DNA of 49,266 nt from a bacterium (GTDB lineage Bacteria > Cyanobacteriota > Vampirovibrionia > Gastranaerophilales > Gastranaerophilaceae). Where the stretch lies: contig JAFXHF010000008.1 of NCBI GenBank assembly GCA_017536545.1, positions 1-49,266 of the forward strand, read 5' to 3'. Positions within the stretch are counted from its first letter, which is position 1; each line of letters opens with the position of its first letter. Shown piece after piece: positions 17,444 to 25,187 of this stretch. The notes beneath the pieces were generated by a model. It was not told the DNA's origin, did not search any database, and saw only the letters and a program-made list of their open reading frames with translations. The translations under genes and the position numbers were made by a program.

Positions 17444-17866
17444 CTACGAATTTTTCTTTATTGGGATAAGTACCAACACTCCTGTTAAAACGTATAAAAC
17501 TGTTGAACCAGTTGCTAATATCACAAACTTAGAAACCGCATCTTCAATAGGCATTCCATATATTTTGTTGAAGATTAAAATACCTCCAAACAAATTCAAT
17601 GCTACAAGCACAAAATCTAATGTATACAAAGAAAACATCTTAACTAAAGATGTACGACATCTATATACTACAACAGTTATAACAATCAAATACAAAACCA
17701 TAAGAGAAACTAAACTGAACAACCCTAAAAAACTATTACCAGCCGATAAAAATGAGCCAAACATATTAACCAAACGTCCTGCATCACCTTTTGCAATAAC
17801 TAAATATGAAATAAATAATGAAAATAAAACTTTTGCGATAATTAAAACTTTCTCTAATTTATTCAT
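17444..17866 (-). CDS. small integral membrane protein, 140 aa
   Basis: Four hydrophobic segments are visible: VLIIAKVLFSLFISYLVIA, LGLFSLVSLMVLYLIVITVV, LYTLDFVLVALNLFGGILIF and VILATGSTVLYVLTGVLVLI. Charged residues are few. A ribosome-binding site (agggaa) precedes the ATG. No family is recognised. It belongs to a run of small membrane-protein genes on this strand (to 18973). Confidence 0.7.
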   Translation of the reverse strand: MNKLEKVLIIAKVLFSLFISYLVIAKGDAGRLVNMFGSFLSAGNSFLGLFSLVSLMVLYLIVITVVVYRCRTSLVKMFSLYTLDFVLVALNLFGGILIFNKIYGMPIEDAVSKFVILATGSTVLYVLTGVLVLIPIKKNS

Positions 17867-17897
17867 AACAATTTCCCTATTTTACTTGTTAATTATT

Positions 17898-18353
17898 TTA
17901 TTTTTGTTTAACTATTTTTATCATGAATATACTGACAACAATATATACAATCGTCAAAATAATGAGACTTGTTTTTATTATTTTAGTTGTTACACTGAAA
18001 TCATATCCTGGTGGATGTAATGCTGAGAATTCAAATAATATTTTTACAAATACAATACAGGTCATCTGAACAAGGATACCAATACAGGTTAAAATTTTCT
18101 GATATTTTAAAAAATTTATATCTGATTTAAATTGTTTATGCTCTAAAGCCCAGGCATTTCCTTTTATTCCAAAAAAAACAGCTAAACCGAATCCTATCCA
18201 AGGGCCTATATGTGGAATAAAAATTACTGGTATTTGTATTAGGGTTACATAAGAATTATTGAATAATCCCCATATCCAACCTAGCAAAAAAGCACCCCAA
18301 TTAAAATTCTTCTTCAAATCTTCAATATTATCAAAATTATTCATATTATACAT
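17898..18353 (-). CDS. membrane protein with NWGAFLLGWIWG motif (DUF2628-like)
   Basis: A 151-residue protein. It begins with a soluble segment and the motif NWGAFLLGWIWGLFNNSY, then hydrophobic segments (VTLIQIPVIFIPHIGPWIGF, ILTCIGILVQMTCIVFV, SLIILTIVYIVVSIFMI). GNAWALEHKQF recalls the G..WAW.. motif of small membrane proteins grouped with DUF2628. The role of these proteins is unknown. An agga ribosome-binding site precedes the ATG. It sits 31 bases upstream of the 140-residue membrane protein gene, so the two probably form an operon. Confidence 0.7.
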   Translation of the reverse strand: MYNMNNFDNIEDLKKNFNWGAFLLGWIWGLFNNSYVTLIQIPVIFIPHIGPWIGFGLAVFFGIKGNAWALEHKQFKSDINFLKYQKILTCIGILVQMTCIVFVKILFEFSALHPPGYDFSVTTKIIKTSLIILTIVYIVVSIFMIKIVKQK

Positions 18354-18400
18354 CCTATAAAAAATAACCAGCTAATTAAGTAATATATGCATATCGAAAC

Positions 18401-18456
18401 ATGGTGTCGTTAAGCTCGTAGGTTGGGTGAAACCCAACATTATTAAAATGGTGTCG
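18401..18456. repeat. duplicated tRNA-Leu 3' end flanking a hairpin
   Basis: The 9-mer atggtgtcg, complement of the last bases of tRNA-Leu including CCA, occurs at 18448-18456 and again at 18401-18409. Between them lies a perfect hairpin, gttgggt-gaa-acccaac (18422-18438). The arrangement resembles an attachment-site remnant or small palindromic insertion at a tRNA 3' end. Confidence 0.5.
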
Positions 18457-18533
18457 ATGGCGGGACTTGAACCCGCACGGGTTTCCCCACACGCCCCTCA
18501 AACGTGCACGTATACCGATTCCGTCACATCGAC
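18449..18533 (-). tRNA. tRNA-Leu (GAG)
   Basis: Read on the minus strand, the acceptor arms are GTCGATG and CATCGAC, the D-arm region is GGAATCGGTATACG, and the anticodon loop TTGAGGG has stem CACGT/GCGTG. A long class II variable arm and the T-arm GCGGGTTCAAGTCCCGC follow. The anticodon GAG reads CUC/CUU leucine codons. CCA is encoded (18449-18451). The length is 85 bases. Confidence 0.95.
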
Positions 18534-18559
18534 AAGCTCAAGACTATTTTACCATAAAT

Positions 18560-18973
18560 CTACAACAATTTCATCAAGTTTGAAACCACATAAATAAAAA
18601 ATACATACATTGGTAAAATATTTAAACATACACCAGTTACAAATACGATTGAATAAACTTTTTCATTATTTCCAAATAACCTCAAGCCAAATTGTTCTTT
18701 TGAAATATAATAACTGTTTTCATAAACTGATAACAAAAGCATTACCCCAACTAAAAATAACTGAAATTTATATAAGCCAATATATGGTAATACTAAATAT
18801 TTAACAATGTATATATAGAAAAATTCACTAACATCTGAACTTACTCCAATCCCTGATGATGCAATCCAAAACATAAACAAAAATACAACTGCAAACACTA
18901 CCCCTGCATATCCCAACAGAGAAATAATATTCCAAGTGATATATTTTTTACATCTATTAATTCTTAAGTCCAT
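18560..18973 (-). CDS. small integral membrane protein, 137 aa
   Basis: Hydrophobic segments include WNIISLLGYAGVVFAVVFLF, YLVLPYIGLYKFQLFLVGVM and VTGVCLNILPMYVFFIYVV. The N-terminus is basic (MDLRINRCKKYI). No domain is recognised. It begins 12 bases after the stop of the DUF3137 gene, so it is probably the last protein gene of the transcript that begins with the flagellar rod genes. Confidence 0.65.
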   Translation of the reverse strand: MDLRINRCKKYITWNIISLLGYAGVVFAVVFLFMFWIASSGIGVSSDVSEFFYIYIVKYLVLPYIGLYKFQLFLVGVMLLLSVYENSYYISKEQFGLRLFGNNEKVYSIVFVTGVCLNILPMYVFFIYVVSNLMKLL

Positions 18974-18985
18974 AACTTTAAATTA

Positions 18986-19957
18986 CTATAATTTTGTCTT
19001 GCTTGCAAGGTTTAAGACATCTATGAATGAAAGAACAGACGCAAATTCATCAAATAACCTTGAATACTGCCCGATATCATCAATACGACCTAATAAATGA
19101 TTCATCTCAAATACATCCTTGCCTGTATTTAACAATACTAAAATTGTATCTCCGTATATAGAACAAGACATCTGACCAACTTTAAAACTTGTTTTTAATT
19201 GCATAAATCTTTCTAAGAATGAAACATTCAATAAATATCTTGCTTCGATTTGCTCAGAACAATCACCTTCAAATTTTTTAACCCAAACATTAAATTTTTT
19301 ATTAAATTTTTCATATTCTAATTCAACTTTTTCATAACCTTTTGGAGTTCGGCTGAATAAAGATTTAGAACGAATAATAACTCTTGAGTTAATCTTCTTA
19401 TTCATTTTAAACCTCATAGCAACACCTTTAAAAAGTTCTGTTCGATCTGGTTTTTGATTTTTACGTGTAACAACATTCGCTAAATCAGCTTCTGCCACGC
19501 AAAATTCAACCTCATTGTATACTCCACCAAAATAATCATCAAAACTTTTACTAGTTACTTCTTTTTTAAACAATTCTGAAGCATTAAATAATTCTTGTTC
19601 TATTGTACAGAATTTATATGTGATGTTTTTATCGAATACTTTTAACAATTTAGGGAAAAGTGTTCTTTTTATCTCATCCTGATAAGATTTATTTTTAATT
19701 CCAATATTTATAATTATTGACCCAATAAAAAATATCACCGACATTACACAGTGCAATTTTAAATTATATTCTCTTTCTCTCTTCCCAGGAATAAAAGCTA
19801 ATAATGCGGCAAATAAATATTCACCAATTGATTCTATATTGTACAAGCTTTTTCTTTTTTGGCGTTGAAGTTCTTTCCAAACAGCCAAATTATCCTGCAT
19901 CAATTGTGCAAAACGAATCGTAAAATCATTTTTATATTTATCCATGCAATTTTGCAT
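18986..19957 (-). CDS. DUF3137 family membrane protein, 323 aa
   Basis: An N-terminal soluble stretch is followed by a membrane segment (LHCVMSVIFFIGSIIINIGI, about residues 68-87). A long C-terminal domain has DUF3137 features: ELFKGVAMRFKMNKKINSRV, a middle with RTPKGYEKVELEYEKFNKKF, then EQIEARYLLNVSFLERF and CSIYGDTILVLLNTG. Proteins of this family are membrane-anchored and of unknown function. It follows flgC by 28 bases, in the place where fliE usually stands, which suggests co-transcription. An ATG four codons downstream is an alternative start. Confidence 0.75.
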   Translation of the reverse strand: MQNCMDKYKNDFTIRFAQLMQDNLAVWKELQRQKRKSLYNIESIGEYLFAALLAFIPGKREREYNLKLHCVMSVIFFIGSIIINIGIKNKSYQDEIKRTLFPKLLKVFDKNITYKFCTIEQELFNASELFKKEVTSKSFDDYFGGVYNEVEFCVAEADLANVVTRKNQKPDRTELFKGVAMRFKMNKKINSRVIIRSKSLFSRTPKGYEKVELEYEKFNKKFNVWVKKFEGDCSEQIEARYLLNVSFLERFMQLKTSFKVGQMSCSIYGDTILVLLNTGKDVFEMNHLLGRIDDIGQYSRLFDEFASVLSFIDVLNLASKTKL

Positions 19958-19985
19958 TATTATTTTCCCACTACAAATTTATAAT

Positions 19986-20429
19986 CTATTTACCGATTTC
20001 TAGAGCTCTTTGAGCCATTGCTTTTGAAATATTCACAACCGCCAAGTTCGCCTCATATGCACGTTGTGCAACCAAAGCATCAGCAATATCAACCATAGCA
20101 TTTACGTTTGATGCTCTAATATAACCATTTTCATCAGCATCAGGGTGTCCTGGTTTATAAATTTTGTGGCCTAATGTTGGATCTTCTACAACACCTGAAA
20201 AATTAACCCCACCTTGTAAATAAGGTAAAGTTCCAACACCAAAAGCATCTTCTTTCATAGCATTCATCAAGCCGTGGAAAGAAACATCATCAACTGCAGT
20301 TAACACAGGGATTTTTCTAACATAATTAGGAGTATCCAAGTTTGCAATGTTTTTTGCGTGGATATCAATTCTCTTTCCGTGTACTTGAAGAGCTTTTGCA
20401 CCTATATCTATTGTATCCATTATACCCAT
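19986..20429 (-). CDS. flgC: flagellar basal-body rod protein FlgC
   Basis: A 147-residue proximal rod protein. The conserved N-terminal rod motif is IHAKNIANLDTPNYVRK, and the C-terminal motif is VNAMVDIADALVAQRAYEAN followed by ISKAMAQRAL, as expected for FlgC. It assembles in the periplasmic rod linking the MS ring to the hook. A possible ribosome-binding site (aaggcggtg) lies ahead of the ATG. It follows flgB by 21 bases. No fliE or fliF gene is in the window. Confidence 0.93.
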   Translation of the reverse strand: MGIMDTIDIGAKALQVHGKRIDIHAKNIANLDTPNYVRKIPVLTAVDDVSFHGLMNAMKEDAFGVGTLPYLQGGVNFSGVVEDPTLGHKIYKPGHPDADENGYIRASNVNAMVDIADALVAQRAYEANLAVVNISKAMAQRALEIGK

Positions 20430-20450
20430 TTGTGTTCACCGCCTTATTTA

Positions 20451-20798
20451 TTATTTACCAACGTTAATTACTGTTTTCATTTCTGTCACAATGTTTGTCA
20501 TTCTTCTTGTTGCCATAGAATATAAAATTGAGTTTTCCTGAATTTGTAAAAGCTCGTGTGCAGCATTTACAGGTTCTTCTGTTCTATCCATAGAAATCGC
20601 TGATGGTCCTAGTTTTTCAGAAAGTCTTGTTTCTAATGGACTATTCATTGTGCTTAAGTATTGTCCAAAATTAATATCTTGTCTGATATAACCTGGAGTG
20701 TTTACGTTAGCAACGTTTGAACCCAAAGCTCTTTGTCTTTGAGAAATCAAATCCATCATTAATGAAACTTTACCCATACTGTCTAGTGATGTATACAT
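20451..20798 (-). CDS. flgB: flagellar basal-body rod protein FlgB
   Basis: A 115-residue proximal rod protein, close to the usual FlgB length. It contains QRALGSNVANVNTPGYIRQD, the N-terminal rod-protein motif, and ends with a helical segment, ILYSMATRRMTNIVTEMKTV. It is placed directly before flgC as in most flagellar operons, and behind two FlgF/FlgG-type genes. Confidence 0.92.
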   Translation of the reverse strand: MYTSLDSMGKVSLMMDLISQRQRALGSNVANVNTPGYIRQDINFGQYLSTMNSPLETRLSEKLGPSAISMDRTEEPVNAAHELLQIQENSILYSMATRRMTNIVTEMKTVINVGK

Positions 20799-20823
20799 TG
20801 TATTAAAGACCTTTCGTTATTTA

Positions 20824-21540
20824 TTAAGCTTCTCTGATATTGATAGCTTTGTTATACATTGTGTCTGCAAGTTTTATCATCTGCATACTTGCAAGCATTG
20901 AAGCATTTAATCTCAACAAATCTGTTGCTGAACGATAAATACTTACGTTTGATTGTTCCAAGTTATTTTGTTTAATGCAGTCGTGATTTTTGACAAGTCT
21001 TGCTTCACCTGCTTCATCTGTTGGTTTCAATCTGTTCATATCAGTTGTTTCCATACCTGCAGGATTGTCAAATCTTACAAGAGGAATTGTACCAACTTTT
21101 CTTGCTTTAGCACCTCTTGCATCGTATGCCATAACATCACCATTCTGTTTTATCTCGAATTTGAAACAATTTGATGGAATTTGAATACCTTCGCCAACAA
21201 TCCAACCATCACGAGTTGTCAAATAGCCATCTTTACCCTGTCTAAATGCACCGTCTCTTGTGTATTGAACTTCGCCTGATGGTGAAACTACAGGAATATA
21301 TCCCGCTCCATCAATAGCAACATCATAAGGGTTACTTGTAATTCTGATAGAACCTTGTGTGTAATTTGTTCTAACAGCACCTGTCAAATAACCATCTTCT
21401 TTCAAGATTTGTTCAAAAGAAACATCTTTATAACCTGTTGTTTGGAAATTAGACAAGTTATTGGCAATTTGTCCAAATCTTTCGAATTGAACTAATGCGT
21501 TATTGGTACCTTTTGAAATTATTCCTTGTAGATTGTGCAT
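20824..21540 (-). CDS. flgG: flagellar FlgG/FlgF-type rod protein
   Basis: A 238-residue hook-basal body protein. It has an N-terminal rod motif, RFGQIANNLSNFQTTGYKDV, the central signature VAIDGAGYIPVVSPSGEVQYTRDGAF cut here to its main parts (AIDGAGYIP, YTRDGAF), and the C-terminal LEQSNVSIYRSATDLLRLNA. The length lies between FlgF and FlgG; the C-terminal LEQSNV motif favours FlgG, the distal rod protein. A ribosome-binding site (agagg) is present. It is the second gene of a four-gene set on this strand. Confidence 0.85.
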   Translation of the reverse strand: MHNLQGIISKGTNNALVQFERFGQIANNLSNFQTTGYKDVSFEQILKEDGYLTGAVRTNYTQGSIRITSNPYDVAIDGAGYIPVVSPSGEVQYTRDGAFRQGKDGYLTTRDGWIVGEGIQIPSNCFKFEIKQNGDVMAYDARGAKARKVGTIPLVRFDNPAGMETTDMNRLKPTDEAGEARLVKNHDCIKQNNLEQSNVSIYRSATDLLRLNASMLASMQMIKLADTMYNKAINIREA

Positions 21541-21558
21541 TTATAAAACCTCTTTTAA

Positions 21559-22251
21559 TTATTGACTTAATTGAGAAATTGTCTTACCTAAAACTGAGTT
21601 TTGAAGCATAAACATTTGTCTGTTGGCATCAAAATTTTTGATAACTGGCATTAGGGCCATAAATTCTGACTGCAAAGAAACGTTTGAATACTCGTTATAA
21701 CCTTGTTTGATATTTGGTTCCATTACAACCATTCCATTATGGTCAACTACCCCAATTTGACCGATTAAAGTTAACTTGTGAGTATCTGGATTGAACATTG
21801 TAATCTTACCTGCTGTATCGATTTTAATTTGTCTCAAATCCTGTGGAATGAATGGAAACTTGATTGGAACGCCTGCATTTGATAAAACTTCAGCGTTTTC
21901 TAATGTTAATAATGTTCCGTCTTTACCGATATGGAAACGACCATCACGAGAAAGTTTTATTCCATTTTCGGTTTGCGTTTGGAAATAACCTTTATTTGCA
22001 ATAGCGATATCTAACGATTTGTCTGAAACTGCAATACGGCCAACCTTATCGTCACGAGTTGTTGATAATGCGTGAACTCCTAAATATTCAGCAAAAGAAG
22101 TTACAACAGCTTCTTTTCTTTGATAACCAACTTTATCGAACCCGCCAATATTTTCGTTAGCAACAGCAATTATCTCGCTATCAAGGTGCATCGCCCTGAT
22201 TGATGCGGTCAAACCACTATCATTAAATTGTATACCACTATTTAAACGCAT
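21559..22251 (-). CDS. flgF: flagellar FlgF/FlgG-like rod protein
   Basis: The start is taken at the ATG at 22251, where agaggtag lies five bases upstream. The 230-residue product starts MRLNSGIQFNDSGLTASIRA. Rod-protein features are VANENIGGFDKVGYQRKEAV (a diverged form of the NxANxxTxGYK motif), SLDIAIANKGYFQTQTENG, LSRDGRFHIGKDG and GYNEYSNVSLQSEFMAL. The N-terminal motif is poorly conserved compared with the neighbour. It is probably the FlgF-like proximal rod protein and the first gene of the rod cluster. Assignment between FlgF and FlgG is uncertain. Confidence 0.75.
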   Translation of the reverse strand: MRLNSGIQFNDSGLTASIRAMHLDSEIIAVANENIGGFDKVGYQRKEAVVTSFAEYLGVHALSTTRDDKVGRIAVSDKSLDIAIANKGYFQTQTENGIKLSRDGRFHIGKDGTLLTLENAEVLSNAGVPIKFPFIPQDLRQIKIDTAGKITMFNPDTHKLTLIGQIGVVDHNGMVVMEPNIKQGYNEYSNVSLQSEFMALMPVIKNFDANRQMFMLQNSVLGKTISQLSQ

Positions 22252-22434
22252 AGTTCTACCTCTACATGTAATATTATTAATATTGTCGGACATTTGACGA
22301 AATTCCTCAACAAATTTGCGAAAAATCATCTATTTGTAGGACATTTTGCATGGTTATAATGATAATTTCAGATATGTCAATATAGAGATAAATATATTGA
22401 AAAACGACTTATTATTTTTATCTAACAAGTCGTT

Positions 22435-22776
22435 TTAGGAATTTCTTAAATCTATTAAGGTTGATATTGTATGTTTAACCAGTTTTAATTCTTTTGGTTT
22501 TAGTTTGTTAATATTGAATTTTATATTTTGAATAATTTTTTCTTCCTCACACGCATCATATACAAATAAATCATACACATTAACTTCAAGAACTTCTGCA
22601 AGTTTTAATAAATTTTTCAAAGAAGGAAAATGATTACCATTTTCCATTTTACAAAAATGTTGAGTATCAAGCCAGACTAATTCTGCAAGTTGTTCTTGTG
22701 TAAGATTTTTCTCTTTTCGAAGCTCTCTTATTCTTAATCCGAAAAGTTTTTTAAACTCTTTTTCGTCCATATCCAC
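22435..22776 (-). CDS. XRE-family transcriptional regulator, 113 aa
   Basis: The N-terminal helix-turn-helix is LRIRELRKEKNLTQEQLAEL followed by VWLDTQHFCKMENGNHFPSL (about residues 12-55). A helical C-terminal tail (about 70-113) could mediate dimerisation. It is divergent from the GT2-Stealth gene at 22919, and the 142-base gap holds palindromes, so it probably controls itself and that gene. A similar regulator at 48667 pairs with another glycosyltransferase. A ribosome-binding site (gaggtgg) precedes the ATG. Confidence 0.85.
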   Translation of the reverse strand: MDMDEKEFKKLFGLRIRELRKEKNLTQEQLAELVWLDTQHFCKMENGNHFPSLKNLLKLAEVLEVNVYDLFVYDACEEEKIIQNIKFNINKLKPKELKLVKHTISTLIDLRNS

Positions 22777-22862
22777 CTCTCATAATATTGTACTGTATTA
22801 AAGAGTATAGACTTAATGTTATTTATTGACATTATTTTATTGACTTTTATGTTGTTTCATGA

Positions 22863-22874
22863 CATGTATACATG
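22863..22874. promoter_or_regulatory. palindrome between XRE and GT2-Stealth genes
   Basis: A perfect 12-base palindrome, catgtatacatg, lies about 45 bases upstream of the glycosyltransferase start. Just upstream, ttattgac occurs twice within 20 bases (both could be -35 elements). The palindrome is a candidate operator for the divergent XRE regulator. Confidence 0.4.
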
Positions 22875-22918
22875 GTAAAAATTAACATATTAATTGGAAT
22901 TAAGAATAGGAAATATAA

Positions 22919-24892
22919 ATGCAAAACCCGAAAATATCAATAATCGTGCCTGTTTATAATGTAGAAAAATATTTACAAAAATGCTTGGATAGCTTAGTTA
23001 ACCAAACTTTGAAAGATATTGAAATTATTTGCATTAATGATGGCTCTACAGATAATTCTTTAGAGATATTACAAGAATATGCGAAAAAAGATAAAAGAAT
23101 TCAAATAATTAGCAAGAAAAATGAGGGTCAAGGAGTTGCTAGAAACATCGGAATTGAGCATGCCCAAGGAGAATATCTAGGCTTCGTTGATCCTGATGAC
23201 TGGGTTGAACTTGAAATGTATGAACAAATGTACAACCAAGCAAAGAATCTAAATTCAGAAATTGTAATTTGTGATTATAAAAAACACCAAGAAGGTACAA
23301 ATAAAAATTGGACACCTATAACCTTTGAATATGCAAAATCAGCAACACAAACAATAAAATTAGACGTTCCTTGCAATAAAAATATAGAAAAAAATCTTTT
23401 AATGGAGTCTCTATTTGTTTCTCCTTGTTATTCTTGGAATAAACTTGTAAAAAGGAATTTGATTTTAGAAAATGATATAAGATTTAGTAATATTAAATGT
23501 TATGAAGATGTTATTTTTATCCTAAAAAGTTTCATATATTCTAACAATTTTTCATATGTAAATAAATCCTTTTATCATTATAGAATTCGAAAAAATTCTA
23601 CAGTTAGAACTTATGAGAATCGCTATAAAGATTTTATTTACATAACTGAGGAAATAAAAACATTTTTAAAAAATCAAAAGCTATTACATACAATGAAGAA
23701 AAATTTAGAATATTTTTTCGTTATGGGAACTTATTGGCAATTTAAGTCCTTAAAAAAATTCTCTTCTAAATTTTTATTATTAAAATATATAATTCCAAAA
23801 CTTAAAACTTCAACAAACATAAAATTATTTTTAAAAATCTTTTCTTTATATTACTCTCCAATATTTTCAATTACCAACAACAATGAATACAAAATAATTA
23901 ATATTTTTGGTTTAAAAATAAAACATAATAGATTTAAAACCAAATTTCCAATTGATTTAGTATACTTATGGGTTGATGGAAATGATGTTGAATGGCAAAA
24001 AGAAAAACAAAAATGGCAAGAAAAATTAGGACTCAACCAAGATAATAAAGTCTTAAATGCTTGTAGGTTTATCGATAATGAAGAGTTAAAATATTCATTA
24101 CGTTCAGTTGCTAAAAACCTACCTTGGATAAATCACATTTATATTGTCACAAATGGACAAATCCCAAAATGGCTTGATACAAATCATCCTAAAATCACAA
24201 TAGTTAACCACAAAGAAATCATGCCTGCAGATGCCCTTCCAACATTTAACTCAGAAGCAATTGAAACTTGTATTCATAACATCTTTAATTTATCAGAGTG
24301 TTTTTTACTTTCTTGTGATGACTTTTTTGCATATAAAATGATACCGCCAACATATTTCTTCACTACTAACGGGAAACCTATAAATAGATTTGTCAAACAT
24401 CATCTAACAAAAATACAAATTGACGAGTGCTTATACTTCGCAAATAATGTTTACTCGGAACAATTGATTAAGAAAAAATACAATAAGCTTTTTAACTGCG
24501 AACTCCCACATACAATAACACCATACAGGATAAGTGATTATAAAAATACATACGAAAATTTTAGAAATGAATTTGTAAGAACTTGTTATTCGAAATTTAG
24601 AACATCTAATTGTACACAGCGAATAATGATCAATTTATATAGCTATATAATATCTAAATGTCCAGCTAGATTTATAAAAATTCATTCTAAAAAAAGAATA
24701 CTAGAAAATTTATATTTAACACTTAAACATCCAATAAAAATGGATAGAGAAATAAACAGACATTCAAAAAAACTAAAATTATTCTGTATAAATGATACTG
24801 AAAATACAAAACAAGAAGATAGAGAATTGTTGAAAAGTTATCTAGAATTTTTGTTTCCCCAAAAACAAAGTTGGGAACTACAACAGACTTAA
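22919..24892 (+). CDS. GT2 glycosyltransferase-Stealth phosphotransferase fusion
   Basis: Of 657 residues, the N-terminal about 230 are a GT-A family 2 glycosyltransferase: ISIIVPVYNVEKYL, ICINDGSTDNS, NEGQGVARNIGIEHAQGEY and the DxD-type VDPDDWVE. From about residue 341 the protein has Stealth signatures: IDLVYLWVDGNDVEW (CR1), then RFIDNEELKYSLRSVAKNLP, HIYIVTNGQIPKWL and LPTFNSEAIE (CR2), and FLLSCDDFFAY. Stealth proteins transfer hexose-1-phosphate units when making capsules or wall polymers. The fusion could add a sugar and then a sugar-phosphate to a surface polysaccharide. A ribosome-binding site (agga) precedes the ATG. The gene is very AT-rich, perhaps acquired. It ends in a clear terminator. 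Confidence 0.88.
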   Translation: MQNPKISIIVPVYNVEKYLQKCLDSLVNQTLKDIEIICINDGSTDNSLEILQEYAKKDKRIQIISKKNEGQGVARNIGIEHAQGEYLGFVDPDDWVELEMYEQMYNQAKNLNSEIVICDYKKHQEGTNKNWTPITFEYAKSATQTIKLDVPCNKNIEKNLLMESLFVSPCYSWNKLVKRNLILENDIRFSNIKCYEDVIFILKSFIYSNNFSYVNKSFYHYRIRKNSTVRTYENRYKDFIYITEEIKTFLKNQKLLHTMKKNLEYFFVMGTYWQFKSLKKFSSKFLLLKYIIPKLKTSTNIKLFLKIFSLYYSPIFSITNNNEYKIINIFGLKIKHNRFKTKFPIDLVYLWVDGNDVEWQKEKQKWQEKLGLNQDNKVLNACRFIDNEELKYSLRSVAKNLPWINHIYIVTNGQIPKWLDTNHPKITIVNHKEIMPADALPTFNSEAIETCIHNIFNLSECFLLSCDDFFAYKMIPPTYFFTTNGKPINRFVKHHLTKIQIDECLYFANNVYSEQLIKKKYNKLFNCELPHTITPYRISDYKNTYENFRNEFVRTCYSKFRTSNCTQRIMINLYSYIISKCPARFIKIHSKKRILENLYLTLKHPIKMDREINRHSKKLKLFCINDTENTKQEDRELLKSYLEFLFPQKQSWELQQT

Positions 24893-24922
24893 TTCTGAAA
24901 AACGTAAGTTAACTTACATCTT

Positions 24923-24967
24923 GCCACCTGACATAATTCCAATTTGGACTACAGGTGGCTTTTTTTA
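24923..24967 (+). terminator. terminator after the GT2-Stealth gene
   Basis: Stem gccacctg (24923-24930) / caggtggc (24952-24959) with a 21-base loop, followed by ttttttt. Confidence 0.8.
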
Positions 24968-24968
24968 T

Positions 24969-25008
24969 GTCAGGCATTGCCCTGACTTACATTCTTCGCG
25001 AAGATTAC
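24969..25008. repeat. interspersed repeat, copy A
   Basis: About 40 bases starting gtcaggcattgccctgac, a small inverted repeat, and ending gattac. It closely matches 36382-36421, about 11 kb away, with roughly three quarters of positions identical on hand alignment. It carries no coding function. Confidence 0.6.
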
Positions 25009-25011
25009 ATA

Positions 25012-25046
25012 CAAAAAATCCGACCCCTATGAGTCGGACTTTTTAT
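25012..25046. terminator. bidirectional terminator near tRNA-Cys
   Basis: Stem tccgac (25019-25024) / gtcgga (25033-25038) with an eight-base loop. T-runs lie on both sides: cttttta on plus, and ttttttg on minus after the tRNA-Cys transcript. Confidence 0.75.
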
Positions 25047-25072
25047 ATTTTTTAGAACTTGTTTTTTAAAAA

Positions 25073-25144
25073 AGGCGACACCCAGATTCGAACTGGGGGA
25101 TAAAAGCTTTGCAGGCTTCTGCCTTACCACTTGGCCATGTCGCC
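25073..25144 (-). tRNA. tRNA-Cys (GCA)
   Basis: On the minus strand the acceptor arms GGCGACA and TGTCGCC pair. The D-arm is GCCAAGTGGTAAGGC, the anticodon arm is GAAGC-CTGCAAA-GCTTT (anticodon GCA), and the T-arm is CCCAGTTCGAATCTGGG. The 3' CCA is not encoded; the discriminator is U. A terminator follows on this strand. Confidence 0.95.
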
Positions 25145-25187
25145 ACCCGTATATATACTATACGCAAGACATAATTCGATGTCAAGG

